Positions 34,392-43,921 are shown, counted from the first letter of the stretch. The stretch is 64,000 bases of DNA from Nonlabens sp. YIK11 (GCF_001413925.1 NZ_LBMJ01000001.1:186001-250000), one strand, 5' to 3'. The notes: generated by a model not told the origin, from the sequence alone. Numbers and translations: made by a program.

Positions 34392-35573
34392 ATGAACAGC
34401 ACTCGTCATTTCTATGCTCAATTAAAGGCAAAGAAAAAATCCCTTCAATACCTTGTTCGTCAACCTAGGAATTTTACAGCGGTTCCTGCAGACTGGCATG
34501 TCGTCGTTGCAGATGTTCAAAATAGCACGCAAGCGGTAGAAAATGGGATGCACAATAATGTTAACCTTGCAGCTACAGGCAGTGTTGTGGCCGTGCTTAA
34601 TAGTCTAAAAACAGACTTGCATAAACATGAGATTCCTTACTTTTTTGGTGGTGATGGAGTTACCTTTTTAATTCCGGACGATTATCTAGAAAAGGTCATG
34701 AGCGCTTTGGAAACCTATAAAAAACACGTTTTCAAAAACCTAAAACTCAAACTAAAGGTTGGAGCCTTATCCGTTAGGGAAATTTACCATAACAACTTAC
34801 AGATCAAAATCTTGAAGTCAAAAGTGAATCCGCATTTGACCATTCCTATTGTTTTAGGAAATGGCATCAAGTATGCCGAAAAATATATCAAGAAAGAAAT
34901 AGATCTGGCAAACGCTATTGAGGACTCCACTGCACTTATTGATTTAACCGGTATGGAGTGTCGCTGGGATCAAATCTCACCTCGTGATGAGAAAAATAAA
35001 GTGGTATGCCTGCTGGTACATTGCGAGGATGAAAGCCAGCAAGAATCTGTTTATGCAGATATTCTTGATATTATCACTTTGGTATTCGGAAGTCTTGAAG
35101 AGCGACAGCCTATAACTGTAAAAAGACTCAAGCTTAAGGCTACCATTCGCAAAATTAGAAAAGAAATGGTTGCACGAATAGGAAGAAATGATCTGACCTA
35201 TCTCGTGAAACACTGGTTGATCACCTATTTTGGCAAGTTTTACTTCGCCTATTTTAAAGAAGGAAAAGAATACCTCAATAAAGTAAGCCAGCTATCTGAC
35301 ACCATCATGTTTGACGGATCGCTCAACACCGTTATGGAAGGTGATGCAGATCAAATCGAGCGTTTGACAAACTACCTTGATTTACTGGAGCGAGAAGGCA
35401 AAATTAAGTACGGCATACATTCCACCTATGCATCAGTCATGAGTTGCTATGTTCAAGATAGAAGAGACAATCATATACATTTTGTAGATGCGACTGAAGG
35501 CGGCTACACCAGCGCAGCAGTGATCTTCAAGAGTAAGTTTGATCAAGAACTTGAGCTAGACCTTATGTATTAA
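34392..35573 (+). CDS. DUF3095 family protein (cyclase-fold-like)
   Basis: A 393-residue soluble protein of the DUF3095 family. The N-terminal half has a nucleotide-cyclase-like core: ADWHVVVADVQNSTQAVENG, then FFGGDGVTFLIPDDYL, which recalls the conserved Asp and Gly-Gly-Asp turn of class III adenylyl cyclases. The C-terminal part (about 220-390, ending in DATEGGYTSAAVIFK) is unique to the family. Enzymatic activity is not established. It follows the repair cassette after an AT-rich inverted repeat and 83 nt, so cotranscription is uncertain. Confidence 0.75.
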   Translation: MNSTRHFYAQLKAKKKSLQYLVRQPRNFTAVPADWHVVVADVQNSTQAVENGMHNNVNLAATGSVVAVLNSLKTDLHKHEIPYFFGGDGVTFLIPDDYLEKVMSALETYKKHVFKNLKLKLKVGALSVREIYHNNLQIKILKSKVNPHLTIPIVLGNGIKYAEKYIKKEIDLANAIEDSTALIDLTGMECRWDQISPRDEKNKVVCLLVHCEDESQQESVYADILDIITLVFGSLEERQPITVKRLKLKATIRKIRKEMVARIGRNDLTYLVKHWLITYFGKFYFAYFKEGKEYLNKVSQLSDTIMFDGSLNTVMEGDADQIERLTNYLDLLEREGKIKYGIHSTYASVMSCYVQDRRDNHIHFVDATEGGYTSAAVIFKSKFDQELELDLMY

Positions 35574-35654
35574 GTCATTTTTCAAATTCTTGAACATCTA
35601 CATCTCTAAGAGTTTCAAGCTGCATATCTTCATCAATACATCTGGATTTTTCCT

Positions 35655-35662
35655 TACTTTTG
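35655..35662 (+). promoter_or_regulatory. Promoter element for ileS
   Basis: TACTTTTG, 22 nt before the ileS ATG. Confidence 0.65.
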
Positions 35663-35684
35663 CCAGCCGTAAAACAGCAGTAGA

Positions 35685-38600
35685 ATGAGTACTAAATTCA
35701 AGGAATACAAAGGGTTGAACCTACCAGAAGTTGATGAACGCATCAAAGCATTTTGGAAGGAAAACGATATTTTCAATAAGTCTGTAACGACTCGTGAGGG
35801 AAATGAACCTTTTATTTTCTTTGAAGGACCACCATCTGCTAACGGCCTTCCTGGGATCCACCACGTGATGGGTCGTACCATCAAAGACCTATTTTGTCGC
35901 TTCAAGACACAACAAGGCTACCAGGTCAACCGCAAGGCTGGTTGGGATACGCACGGTCTGCCAGTGGAACTAGGCGTTGAAAAAGCACTGGGAATCACTA
36001 AGGAAGATATAGGCACTAAAATCAGTGTGGAAGAGTACAACGAGGAATGTAAAAAAGCCGTCCTCAAGTACACAGACATCTGGAGCAAACTCACAGATGA
36101 CATGGGCTACTGGGTAGATATGGAAGATCCATACATCACCTACAAGTCTAAATATATGGAGTCTGTATGGTGGTTGTTGAAAGAGATCTATTCCAAGGAT
36201 TTGATCTATAAAGGCTACACCATCCAGCCCTATTCACCAGCAGCAGGAACCGGTTTGAGCTCGCATGAGTTGAACCAGCCTGGAACCTATCAAGATGTGA
36301 CTGATACCACGGTGACCGCTCAATTTAAAGTCGTGGACCCTTCAAAATTACCGTTTGCTGCGAGCGGCGAGGTCTTTTTCCTCGCTTGGACGACCACGCC
36401 GTGGACACTGCCATCCAATGTAGCGCTTACAGTTGGTCCCAAGATCGACTACGTGCTGGTAGACACTTTCAACCAGTACACGGGCGAGCCTATGCAGGTG
36501 ATCCTTGCCGAAAAGCTCGTGAGCTACCAGTTTGGTAAAAAATACCAAAATGTGGATGATGAGTCCGCTTTCGCGAAAGCGAAACAAGCTTACCAACTTT
36601 CTGACAAGAAAATACCGTATAGAATCCTAGGGCGCTGCCAAGGAACCGATCTGGTCAACATACGCTACGAGCAATTGTTGGATTATGCTCAGCCTTATGA
36701 AAACGCACAGGATGCCTTTAGAGTCATCGCAGGTGACTTTGTAACTACAGAGGACGGAACCGGAATCGTACACACGGCACCAACCTTTGGAGCAGACGAT
36801 GCGCTGGTTTCCAGACAGGCAAACCCACCTATTCCACCACTATTGGTGCTCGATGAATATAAAAATCCAGTACCACTAGTCACCCTACAGGGAAAATTCC
36901 GTGATGAGTTGCCGTTTATAGGTGGGAAATACGTGAAGAATGAATATTTCGCAGAAGGTGAAGCACCAGAACGATCGGTAGATGTGGACATCGCGATCAA
37001 ATTAAAAGAAGACAACCGCGCCTTTAAGGTGGAGAAATACGTGCACAGTTACCCGCATTGTTGGAGAACGGACAAGCCTGTTTTATACTATCCGTTAGAT
37101 AGTTGGTTTATAAAGGTGACCGAGTTCAAGGACCGCATGCACGAGTTGAACAAGTCCATCAACTGGAAACCTAAATCTACTGGAGAAGGACGTTTTGGTA
37201 ACTGGCTCGCAAATGCAAACGATTGGAACCTTTCCAGATCTAGATTTTGGGGAATTCCATTGCCCATCTGGAGAAACGAGACCGGAACCGAAGAAAAAAT
37301 CATCGGCTCCATCGAGGAATTAGTGACTGAAATCGAGAAATCCATCGCTGCTGGTTTCATGACTGAAAATCCGTTTGCGGGATTCAAGTCTGGCGATATG
37401 AGCGATGCGAACTATGACCTAGTAGACCTGCATAAAAATGTGGTGGACGCGATTTACCTGGTTGGGCAAAACGGCGAGAAATTGACCCGAGAAGCAGACC
37501 TGATTGACGTCTGGTTTGACTCAGGTTCCATGCCCTATTCCCAGTGGCATTACCCTTTTGAGAATAAAGAAGAAGTAGAAAACCAACTGCGCAAGGCAGA
37601 TTTCATTGCCGAAGGTGTCGACCAGACACGCGGCTGGTTTTACACGCTACACGCGATCGCCACCATGATAAGCGACGATGTAGCCTATAAAAATGTAGTG
37701 AGTAACGGTCTTGTACTGGATAAGAACGGGCAAAAAATGTCCAAACGTCTAGGCAATGCCGTGGATCCTTTTGATACGCTGGGCAAATTTGGCGCAGATG
37801 CCACACGCTGGTACATGGTGAGCAATGCCAATCCTTGGGACAACCTCAAGTTTGACATTGACGGGATTACTGAGGTACAACGCAAGTTCTTTGGGACCTT
37901 GTACAACACCTACAGCTTCTTTGCTTTGTATGCAAATGTGGATGGGTTCCGCTTTCGCGAAAGCGAAATACCTCTAGCAGATCGTCCAGAAATTGATCGA
38001 TGGGTACTTTCAGAATTGAACACGCTTATCAAGGAAACGACCGCCTTTTATGAGGACTATGAACCGACCAAAGCAGCAAGAGCGATCACGACCTTTGTGA
38101 CCGAAAACCTGAGCAACTGGTACGTACGTTTGTGTAGAAGACGTTTCTGGAAAGGTGATTACCAACAAGATAAAATCGCTGCCTATCAAACCTTGTACAC
38201 TTGTTTGAAAACCGTAGCGCAGCTGGGAGCACCTATTGCACCATTCTTTATGGACCAATTATACCGCGACTTGACAAGTGTTTGTGAAGAAAATGCCGTA
38301 GAAAGTGTGCATTTGTCGAAATTTCCTACATTTGATGCAACCATCATCGATCCTGAATTGGAAGAAAAAATGCACAAAGCGCAAGTCATCTCAAGTTTGA
38401 CGCTTTCCTTACGTAAAAAGGAAAGTATCAAGGTGCGTCAACCGCTACAGCGCATTATGATTCCAGTTTTGGGAGCTCACGATAAAAAGCAGATTGAAGC
38501 CATCGCAGACCTGGTCAAAAGCGAGGTAAATGTCAAGGAAATAGAGCTCATCGATGACGCGAGCGGCATACTTGTGAAAGAGATCAAGCCTAATTTTAAG

Positions 38601-39095
38601 GCATTGGGGCCACGTTTTGGAAAAGACATGAAATTGGTCGCTGGACTGATAAATAGTTTTCAACAAGAAGACATCGCTTTGTTAGAAAAAACTGGTGAAA
38701 AATCTATTGAGGTTGATGGAAAACAAATTACTTTGGGCCTCGATGATGTAGAGATAACGTCCAAAGACATAGAAGGTTGGCTAGTTGCTAATCAGTCCGG
38801 AATAACGGTCGCTCTCGACGTATCCATCACTCCAGAACTCAAAAAAGAAGGGATTTCTAGAGAACTGGTCAATAGAATCCAAAACATCAGAAAGGATTCT
38901 GGACTAGAGGTTACGGACCGCATCAATATTGAGTTGCAATCGCAGGAAGAAATCAATGCAGCTGTTCACAGCAATGAACAGTATATCAAGGATGAGACGC
39001 TTGCAGATCGCATTGAAATTACAAACCAACTGGATAACGGTACGGAAATTGATTTTGACGAATTAAGAACGGTTATTCGAATTAAAAAGATTTAA
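35685..39095 (+). CDS. ileS: Isoleucyl-tRNA synthetase
   Basis: A 1136-residue class I synthetase of the long, eukaryote-like ileS2-related type common in Bacteroidota. It has the HIGH-equivalent GLPGIHHVMGRTIKD near residue 55, the KMSKR motif QKMSKRLGNAVDPF, and the editing CP1 domain (TTPWTLPSN). Two perfect palindrome copies lie inside: 36567-36580, read as AFAKA at 295-299 in a variable CP1 stretch, and 37951-37964, read as RFRES at 756-760 just before EIPLADRPEIDRW. It is first in an operon with a DksA-like gene (2 nt gap), a hypothetical gene and lspA. Confidence 0.97.
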   Translation: MSTKFKEYKGLNLPEVDERIKAFWKENDIFNKSVTTREGNEPFIFFEGPPSANGLPGIHHVMGRTIKDLFCRFKTQQGYQVNRKAGWDTHGLPVELGVEKALGITKEDIGTKISVEEYNEECKKAVLKYTDIWSKLTDDMGYWVDMEDPYITYKSKYMESVWWLLKEIYSKDLIYKGYTIQPYSPAAGTGLSSHELNQPGTYQDVTDTTVTAQFKVVDPSKLPFAASGEVFFLAWTTTPWTLPSNVALTVGPKIDYVLVDTFNQYTGEPMQVILAEKLVSYQFGKKYQNVDDESAFAKAKQAYQLSDKKIPYRILGRCQGTDLVNIRYEQLLDYAQPYENAQDAFRVIAGDFVTTEDGTGIVHTAPTFGADDALVSRQANPPIPPLLVLDEYKNPVPLVTLQGKFRDELPFIGGKYVKNEYFAEGEAPERSVDVDIAIKLKEDNRAFKVEKYVHSYPHCWRTDKPVLYYPLDSWFIKVTEFKDRMHELNKSINWKPKSTGEGRFGNWLANANDWNLSRSRFWGIPLPIWRNETGTEEKIIGSIEELVTEIEKSIAAGFMTENPFAGFKSGDMSDANYDLVDLHKNVVDAIYLVGQNGEKLTREADLIDVWFDSGSMPYSQWHYPFENKEEVENQLRKADFIAEGVDQTRGWFYTLHAIATMISDDVAYKNVVSNGLVLDKNGQKMSKRLGNAVDPFDTLGKFGADATRWYMVSNANPWDNLKFDIDGITEVQRKFFGTLYNTYSFFALYANVDGFRFRESEIPLADRPEIDRWVLSELNTLIKETTAFYEDYEPTKAARAITTFVTENLSNWYVRLCRRRFWKGDYQQDKIAAYQTLYTCLKTVAQLGAPIAPFFMDQLYRDLTSVCEENAVESVHLSKFPTFDATIIDPELEEKMHKAQVISSLTLSLRKKESIKVRQPLQRIMIPVLGAHDKKQIEAIADLVKSEVNVKEIELIDDASGILVKEIKPNFKALGPRFGKDMKLVAGLINSFQQEDIALLEKTGEKSIEVDGKQITLGLDDVEITSKDIEGWLVANQSGITVALDVSITPELKKEGISRELVNRIQNIRKDSGLEVTDRINIELQSQEEINAAVHSNEQYIKDETLADRIEITNQLDNGTEIDFDELRTVIRIKKI
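36567..36580. repeat. GCTTTCGCGAAAGC palindrome, copy 9 (inside ileS)
   Basis: In-frame copy encoding A-F-A-K-A at residues 295-299. Confidence 0.95.
37951..37964. repeat. GCTTTCGCGAAAGC palindrome, copy 10 (inside ileS)
   Basis: In-frame copy encoding R-F-R-E-S at residues 756-760; the second copy in the same gene, 1.4 kb from the first. Confidence 0.95.
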
Positions 39096-39097
39096 CT

Positions 39098-39487
39098 ATG
39101 AGTACATCTACAGATGAAAAAGTAAGATACAGCGACAAGGATCTAGCTCATTTCAAAGAAATAGTAAAAAACAAAATCGCCGAGGCCACTGAGCAGTACG
39201 AATTGATCAAGAGCGCCTACATGAACGATGCAGACAACGGTACTGATGATACAGCACCGCAGTTTAAAGCCTTTGATGAAGGTAGTGCCGTCATGAGTAA
39301 AGAAGCTAACGCACAGCTGGCTATACGCCAGGAGAAATTCATCCGTGACTTGAAAAATGCCTTGATTCGTATCGAGAATAAATCTTATGGTGTATGCCGT
39401 GTTACAGGAAAGCTTATCGCAAAAGCAAGACTAGAACTGGTACCTCATGCGACCTTGAGTATCGAGGCAAAGAACATGCAGGATTAA
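39098..39487 (+). CDS. DksA/TraR-family protein without a full zinc finger
   Basis: A 129-residue coiled-coil protein of the DksA/TraR family, expected to enter the RNA polymerase secondary channel. The coiled-coil hairpin spans about residues 12-95 with an acidic tip (DNGTDDTAPQ). The zinc-finger region YGVCRVTGKLIAKARLELVPHATLSIEAK retains one of four canonical cysteines (C100); T103, S121 and A124 replace the others. It starts 2 nt after ileS and precedes lspA, a gene order I recall in Bacteroidota. Confidence 0.88.
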   Translation: MSTSTDEKVRYSDKDLAHFKEIVKNKIAEATEQYELIKSAYMNDADNGTDDTAPQFKAFDEGSAVMSKEANAQLAIRQEKFIRDLKNALIRIENKSYGVCRVTGKLIAKARLELVPHATLSIEAKNMQD

Positions 39488-39494
39488 GCAACTA

Positions 39495-40118
39495 ATGAAT
39501 CTAAAGAATAGCATTGCCCATTCCTTCCTGGTATGGATGTCAATGCTATTTTTGGCATTGGGGCATTCTCAAAAACTAGAAACCTCATTTCATACTGTTG
39601 TGGTAGAGATGTCTCACTTCGTGGAGTTGAGATTGGATAGCAGCAACGAGTTAGACACCTATTCCATCAACGAAAAACAGTCTGGAGAATACAGCGATGC
39701 CGTGATATTTAAATCCTTTATTGCCAATGATACCTTGTTTTTTGAGGATGCCATGAGTCCTGTATTCGAATTGCCACAGGATAAACTAAGTGCTCATAAA
39801 ATCACGGATTCCAAAGCCAACATCAAAATTCCAAAAAATAAGTCTGTCTTGATTAGCATGGCACATACCAATGCGGAAATATCAGGAGATTACCAGCTAT
39901 TGAGAGTCAACGTAAGTAATGGTTCTGTCTGGTTAAATTCCGTTTCTGGAAACTCAGAGATTACTACCATCAATGCAAACGTTATAGGTTCTCAATTGGG
40001 AAACTACGAAGTTACCGCCAGCAGTAGAAATGGGAAGGTTTCTGCAAGTTCAAAAAAGAATCATCCAGCCTACACAATGACCGTTGAAAGCGTGAATGGT
40101 AATATAGAAATACAATGA
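39495..40118 (+). CDS. Hypothetical exported protein (DUF4097-like)
   Basis: A 207-residue secreted protein: signal peptide to about residue 24 (MSMLFLALGHS). The C-terminal half has repeating short beta strands of the type VNVSNGSVWLNSVSGNSEITTINAN and SRNGKVSASSKKNHPAYTMTVESVNGNIEI, which resemble the beta-helix pattern of DUF4097. No catalytic motif. It lies between the DksA-like gene and lspA in the same operon with 7-nt and 37-nt gaps. Confidence 0.65.
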   Translation: MNLKNSIAHSFLVWMSMLFLALGHSQKLETSFHTVVVEMSHFVELRLDSSNELDTYSINEKQSGEYSDAVIFKSFIANDTLFFEDAMSPVFELPQDKLSAHKITDSKANIKIPKNKSVLISMAHTNAEISGDYQLLRVNVSNGSVWLNSVSGNSEITTINANVIGSQLGNYEVTASSRNGKVSASSKKNHPAYTMTVESVNGNIEIQ

Positions 40119-40155
40119 CTTTTTTAAGTATATTGTACCAAAACAGTCCCTATTA

Positions 40156-40767
40156 ATGAAGTTATACAAAGCAATACTCATTATTGTTGTCGTTCTATTT
40201 ATAGATCAAGCAAGTAAGATTTATATCAAGCTTAATTATATGCTTAGGGATTCCAGAAATCCCATAGTAGATTGGGACAAATTCCAGCTTTTATTCTATG
40301 AAAACCCAGGTGCTGCTTGGGGTTTTGAACTGCCAGGAGATTATGGCAAGATCATCTTAACGGTCTTTAGAATCTTTGCTATTTGCGGCATAGGATACTG
40401 GCTATGGAAAAGTGTCAAGGAAAAAAGTCACTCCATCTTGATTGTTTGTATTGCCCTCATATTTGCTGGGGCATTTGGTAATATAATCGACAGTGTTTTT
40501 TACGGGAAAATATTTTCCAGCAGCACCAATAGTGTTGCCACATTCCTACCCGAAAATGGCGGTTATGGAACCTGGTTTCATGGAGAGGTTGTCGATATGT
40601 TATATTTCCCATTGTTTGACGGCACATGGCCAGAATGGGTACCTAGCGTTGGTGGACAACAGTTTACCTTTTTCAACGCCGTATTTAATGTGGCAGACAG
40701 TGCCATCACCATAGGCGTCATCCTGCTAATTCTCTTTAGCAAAAAGGCGTTCCCTGATAAACGTTAA
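40156..40767 (+). CDS. lspA: Lipoprotein signal peptidase (signal peptidase II)
   Basis: A 203-residue inner-membrane aspartic protease that cleaves prolipoproteins at the lipobox cysteine; many lipoproteins in this window would be its substrates. Catalytic aspartates are in GNIIDSVFYG and FNVADSAITIG. The N-terminal helix contains FIDQASKIYIK. The loop between the two aspartates is longer than in E. coli (about 65 residues), which is usual in Bacteroidota. Confidence 0.96.
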   Translation: MKLYKAILIIVVVLFIDQASKIYIKLNYMLRDSRNPIVDWDKFQLLFYENPGAAWGFELPGDYGKIILTVFRIFAICGIGYWLWKSVKEKSHSILIVCIALIFAGAFGNIIDSVFYGKIFSSSTNSVATFLPENGGYGTWFHGEVVDMLYFPLFDGTWPEWVPSVGGQQFTFFNAVFNVADSAITIGVILLILFSKKAFPDKR

Positions 40768-40781
40768 TAAGCAGAATTGAT

Positions 40782-41189
40782 CTAGTTAAGAAAGGCCTCA
40801 ACAATGGCGTCTTTAGATATAGGCTTTGTGATAAAGTTGTGCACGATATCGTGGTTTTCAGCGCGATTGACCTCTTCTGGATTTATAGTGGAACTCACGA
40901 TATTCAATTTTATATCACGCTCCAACATCTTGTCTGCATAAGGCTGAATTTCCTTTAGAAACTCCCAACCATTCATGATAGGCATATTGAGATCTAAGAG
41001 GATAATACTTGGTAAGATCTCATTAGGGTCGTCAATGGCATTTTTAAAATAATCGAGAGCCTCGCGACCGTTTTGAAAAACTAACAACTCGTTAGCAAAG
41101 GAGTTCTTTTTGATCATCATCGTTACTAAACTCACATAAAGTCGATCATCATCAATGATACAGACCTTGCTTACTAACGGTTTTTCCAT
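40782..41189 (-). CDS. Receiver-only response regulator
   Basis: A 135-residue CheY-like protein with no output domain. The acidic pair is IIDDDRLY, the phospho-acceptor Asp lies in IILLDLNMPIMNGWEFL, and the conserved Lys in FITKPISKDA. It is 2 nt downstream of the PAS histidine kinase, so the two should be a phosphotransfer pair. Its end is 14 nt from the convergent lspA. Confidence 0.93.
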   Translation of the reverse strand: MEKPLVSKVCIIDDDRLYVSLVTMMIKKNSFANELLVFQNGREALDYFKNAIDDPNEILPSIILLDLNMPIMNGWEFLKEIQPYADKMLERDIKLNIVSSTINPEEVNRAENHDIVHNFITKPISKDAIVEAFLN

Positions 41190-41191
41190 GA

Positions 41192-42286
41192 TTATAGCTT
41201 GATGGTAAATGTGGCTCCTTGATCCTTCTTGCTTTTTACCACAATATCGCCACCCATTGCCTCTACCTGATTTTTTGCCAAGAATAAGCCCAATCCTTTC
41301 GTCTTACCATCTGGATGCTCTTTATGATTTACTTTGAAAAGATTTGATCCAACGCTGGTCAAATCCATTCCTGATCCATTATCACGAACGACAAGAAGTT
41401 TTTTGTCTTTGGAAATTTTTGTGGAGATACTAAGTTTCAATGGTCTCGCCTGAGAACGATTTTCAATGGCATTAGAAATGAGCGTCACCAAGATACCGTG
41501 TAAAAACGATGGAACATATTCAATCGAATTGAAATGATCAACGTTTATTTCTACCTCAGCTTGAATTCGATGTAACTCCGTTTTATAGATTTCCAGCACT
41601 TGATTTACGATTTCGTCAATCTTGATTATGGTTCTATTGGTAGCCTGGGAATTTAAAGTAACAACCTGATTCAAATGCTTTAAGGTAGCACTTAGGTTAA
41701 GAGAAACTTCTTCTAGATACGAATAAAATACAGAGGACCTATCGTCATGTTTTATATCGTTAAAGAGTTCCAATGTAAGTTCCAGATTACTACTGTGAGA
41801 TCTTAAATTATGAGATACAATATGGGCAAAATGCAGTAGTCTCTCATTCTGCGCTTCAATCACCTTACTGTGCCTAACGACTTCTTCACGCTCTCTTACG
41901 TATTTATCTATACTGGTAAATATTCCCCTAATACCTACTATTTCATGATTGTTATTATACTTAGGCTTACCGGTAAATCGCATCCAAATTTTTTCCTTGT
42001 TGGAGGATGTCATCTGGATATCAGCTTCTAAAAACTCACCTGCTAGACAAGTCTCTAATAAGTCCTTAAAATCCTGCTTTTCAAAAAACAGCTTTGAAGC
42101 TTCGGGAATGGTTGGGTTAAGCGCATCTGGAATATCGAGAATAGACCTTCCTATGGCGTCAATAAAGAATTGATTCTCTTTAAAATTAATTGCATATACC
42201 CCAGTTTTAGTGGCTGCAGCAACTTCTTCTAGAAAATAGGCCTTGTCCTCAAGGCTAGATTTAAAATAATCAGGGTTGTCCAACAT
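41192..42286 (-). CDS. PAS-domain sensor histidine kinase, cytoplasmic
   Basis: A 364-residue kinase with no signal peptide or transmembrane helix. An N-terminal PAS-like region (about residues 15-130) precedes the dimerisation helix with HFAHIVSHNLRSHSSNLELTLELF (phospho-His in SHNLR) and the HATPase domain (LISNAIENRSQ; VVRDNGSGMDLTSVG; KGLGLFLAKNQVEAMGG). It probably senses an internal signal and hands phosphate to the receiver protein encoded next. The long upstream region before the start (42287-42400) has no clear promoter element. Confidence 0.92.
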   Translation of the reverse strand: MLDNPDYFKSSLEDKAYFLEEVAAATKTGVYAINFKENQFFIDAIGRSILDIPDALNPTIPEASKLFFEKQDFKDLLETCLAGEFLEADIQMTSSNKEKIWMRFTGKPKYNNNHEIVGIRGIFTSIDKYVREREEVVRHSKVIEAQNERLLHFAHIVSHNLRSHSSNLELTLELFNDIKHDDRSSVFYSYLEEVSLNLSATLKHLNQVVTLNSQATNRTIIKIDEIVNQVLEIYKTELHRIQAEVEINVDHFNSIEYVPSFLHGILVTLISNAIENRSQARPLKLSISTKISKDKKLLVVRDNGSGMDLTSVGSNLFKVNHKEHPDGKTKGLGLFLAKNQVEAMGGDIVVKSKKDQGATFTIKL

Positions 42287-42400
42287 CTTTTAGGGGAAGT
42301 ATGCTAGTTTAGTTTTGGGTTCAAATGTGAAAATAAACTAAAAAAATCGATTAAAGGATCATATAAATACAGTCAAAGTAAATATTTTCTGACAATTAAT

Positions 42401-42970
42401 TTAAAAAGTAATTACAGAATAAGGTGTAACTAATTGATCTATAGAAACATCTGTTTGATTAGCAAGAATTTCTTCGTCTAGAGGCTCAAAAAAAGAAACA
42501 CCGATTTTTAACGCATTTGGTCGACATTGATTTAAAAATCTATCGTAAAAGCCCTTTCCGTAGCCTATTCTGGATCCGTTATGATCTACTGCAAGAAGCG
42601 GTACGAAGATCACATCCAATTGTTTGGGATCTACTTCAAAGTCGTCTCCTTCAGGTTCTGGAATACCGTAATTGTTGTTTCTAATAACAGTTTGATCTGT
42701 CAGCAGAAAATGTCTCATCTCCATGGTTTTGAAATCGCTTCTGGACAAGACTATATTTTTATCTCTACCTTGAAGCACCTGCATAATATATTCGGTCTGC
42801 ACTTCCTTTTTGTTTTCTATAGGTAAAAACAAATGAAAATTTTTAAAGCTCCAGATATCAAGTTTCAAGATATTATTTGCAATATCCAGACTTAGCTTGT
42901 GAATGTTATCCTCACTTAGCCGTTCTCTTTTATCTTGATATTCTTTACGAAGACTTCTTTTGCTTTTCAT
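42401..42970 (-). CDS. 5-formyltetrahydrofolate cyclo-ligase
   Basis: A 189-residue ATP-dependent enzyme converting 5-formyl-THF to 5,10-methenyl-THF. It has the motif RSLRKEYQDKRERLS at the N-terminus and the ATP/folate signature RIGYGKGFYDRFLNQ near residue 138. It overlaps the upstream AstE-like gene by 26 bp, suggesting a joint transcript. Confidence 0.92.
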   Translation of the reverse strand: MKSKRSLRKEYQDKRERLSEDNIHKLSLDIANNILKLDIWSFKNFHLFLPIENKKEVQTEYIMQVLQGRDKNIVLSRSDFKTMEMRHFLLTDQTVIRNNNYGIPEPEGDDFEVDPKQLDVIFVPLLAVDHNGSRIGYGKGFYDRFLNQCRPNALKIGVSFFEPLDEEILANQTDVSIDQLVTPYSVITF

Positions 42971-43919
42971 CCTTGCTTATATGGAAAATAGCATCACCTT
43001 GATACACCAGTGGACTGTGATTCACATTGAGTATATATCCAGCATTTGGTGACTTTACCTTATGACGCATGGTACCATATGGATCTGTTATAACCGCCAA
43101 AAATTCGCCTTTTTCAACTCGTTTCCCGTGACTTACCTTAGGATGCAGCAGGCCGCTATACTTTGCTCTAAGCCAATTGGATTCCTTGATAACTATGGTA
43201 GGAAAACTAGGTTCGACCAATAGATCTGGTTGTGATAGCATTCCCAGATGATTTAGAACCCTAATCGCACCGTTCACAGCAACTCCAGTAATTCCTTTAT
43301 CGCTTTGTTGGGACTTACCACCTTCAAATAAAAGATATTTCTTACCCAGCTTACCACAACTTTCCCTAAAGGTTTTGCTTAAGTTCCTACTGTGCATCAA
43401 GAATGGCGGGTGAAAGATTTTGGCTAGTTCTAGGCTTTCCGTCTCTGACGGGTCCACTCTTATTTGGGGTGCATTGAACCGTTGCGCGCCACCCGTATGG
43501 AAATCCATAATTAGATCTACATGAGGCAAAATATTGGTAGTGACTTGATACGCAAACCTACTGGCAAGAGAGCCATTCTTAGTTCCTGGGAAAACTCTAT
43601 TTAGATCACGACCATCAGGAAATTCCCGTTGCATGTTTAGAAAGCCAAATATATTCACCACAGGCATCGCGATGATCATCCCTATTTTAGGCTTGGCCAC
43701 CTTTTTGGAGATTAATTGTCGTACTGCTTCTACACCATTGAATTCGTCACCATGCACGCCACCGGTCAATAGAACAACTGGTCCATCCTTCTTAGACCTA
43801 TGAATAATTACCGGTACATCCACTACCGTCGTAGTGTACAGCCTTGCCATGTTAAAATTGAGCGTATGACTGGTGCCTGGTTTAATGATGGTATCCAGAA
43901 TAACGATCTCCTTTTTCAT
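42945..43919 (-). CDS. Succinylglutamate desuccinylase/aspartoacylase-family protein
   Basis: A 324-residue zinc carboxypeptidase-fold hydrolase. The metal and catalytic segment is LTGGVHGDEFNGVEAVRQLI (His and Glu) with a distal DLIMDFHTGGAQRF. Members remove succinyl or aspartyl groups from amino acids. Here the gene follows RimK directly by 2 nt and is translationally linked to the next gene. Whether it opposes the ligase reaction of RimK is an inference only. Confidence 0.88.
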   Translation of the reverse strand: MKKEIVILDTIIKPGTSHTLNFNMARLYTTTVVDVPVIIHRSKKDGPVVLLTGGVHGDEFNGVEAVRQLISKKVAKPKIGMIIAMPVVNIFGFLNMQREFPDGRDLNRVFPGTKNGSLASRFAYQVTTNILPHVDLIMDFHTGGAQRFNAPQIRVDPSETESLELAKIFHPPFLMHSRNLSKTFRESCGKLGKKYLLFEGGKSQQSDKGITGVAVNGAIRVLNHLGMLSQPDLLVEPSFPTIVIKESNWLRAKYSGLLHPKVSHGKRVEKGEFLAVITDPYGTMRHKVKSPNAGYILNVNHSPLVYQGDAIFHISKDEKQKKSS

Positions 43920-43921
43920 AT

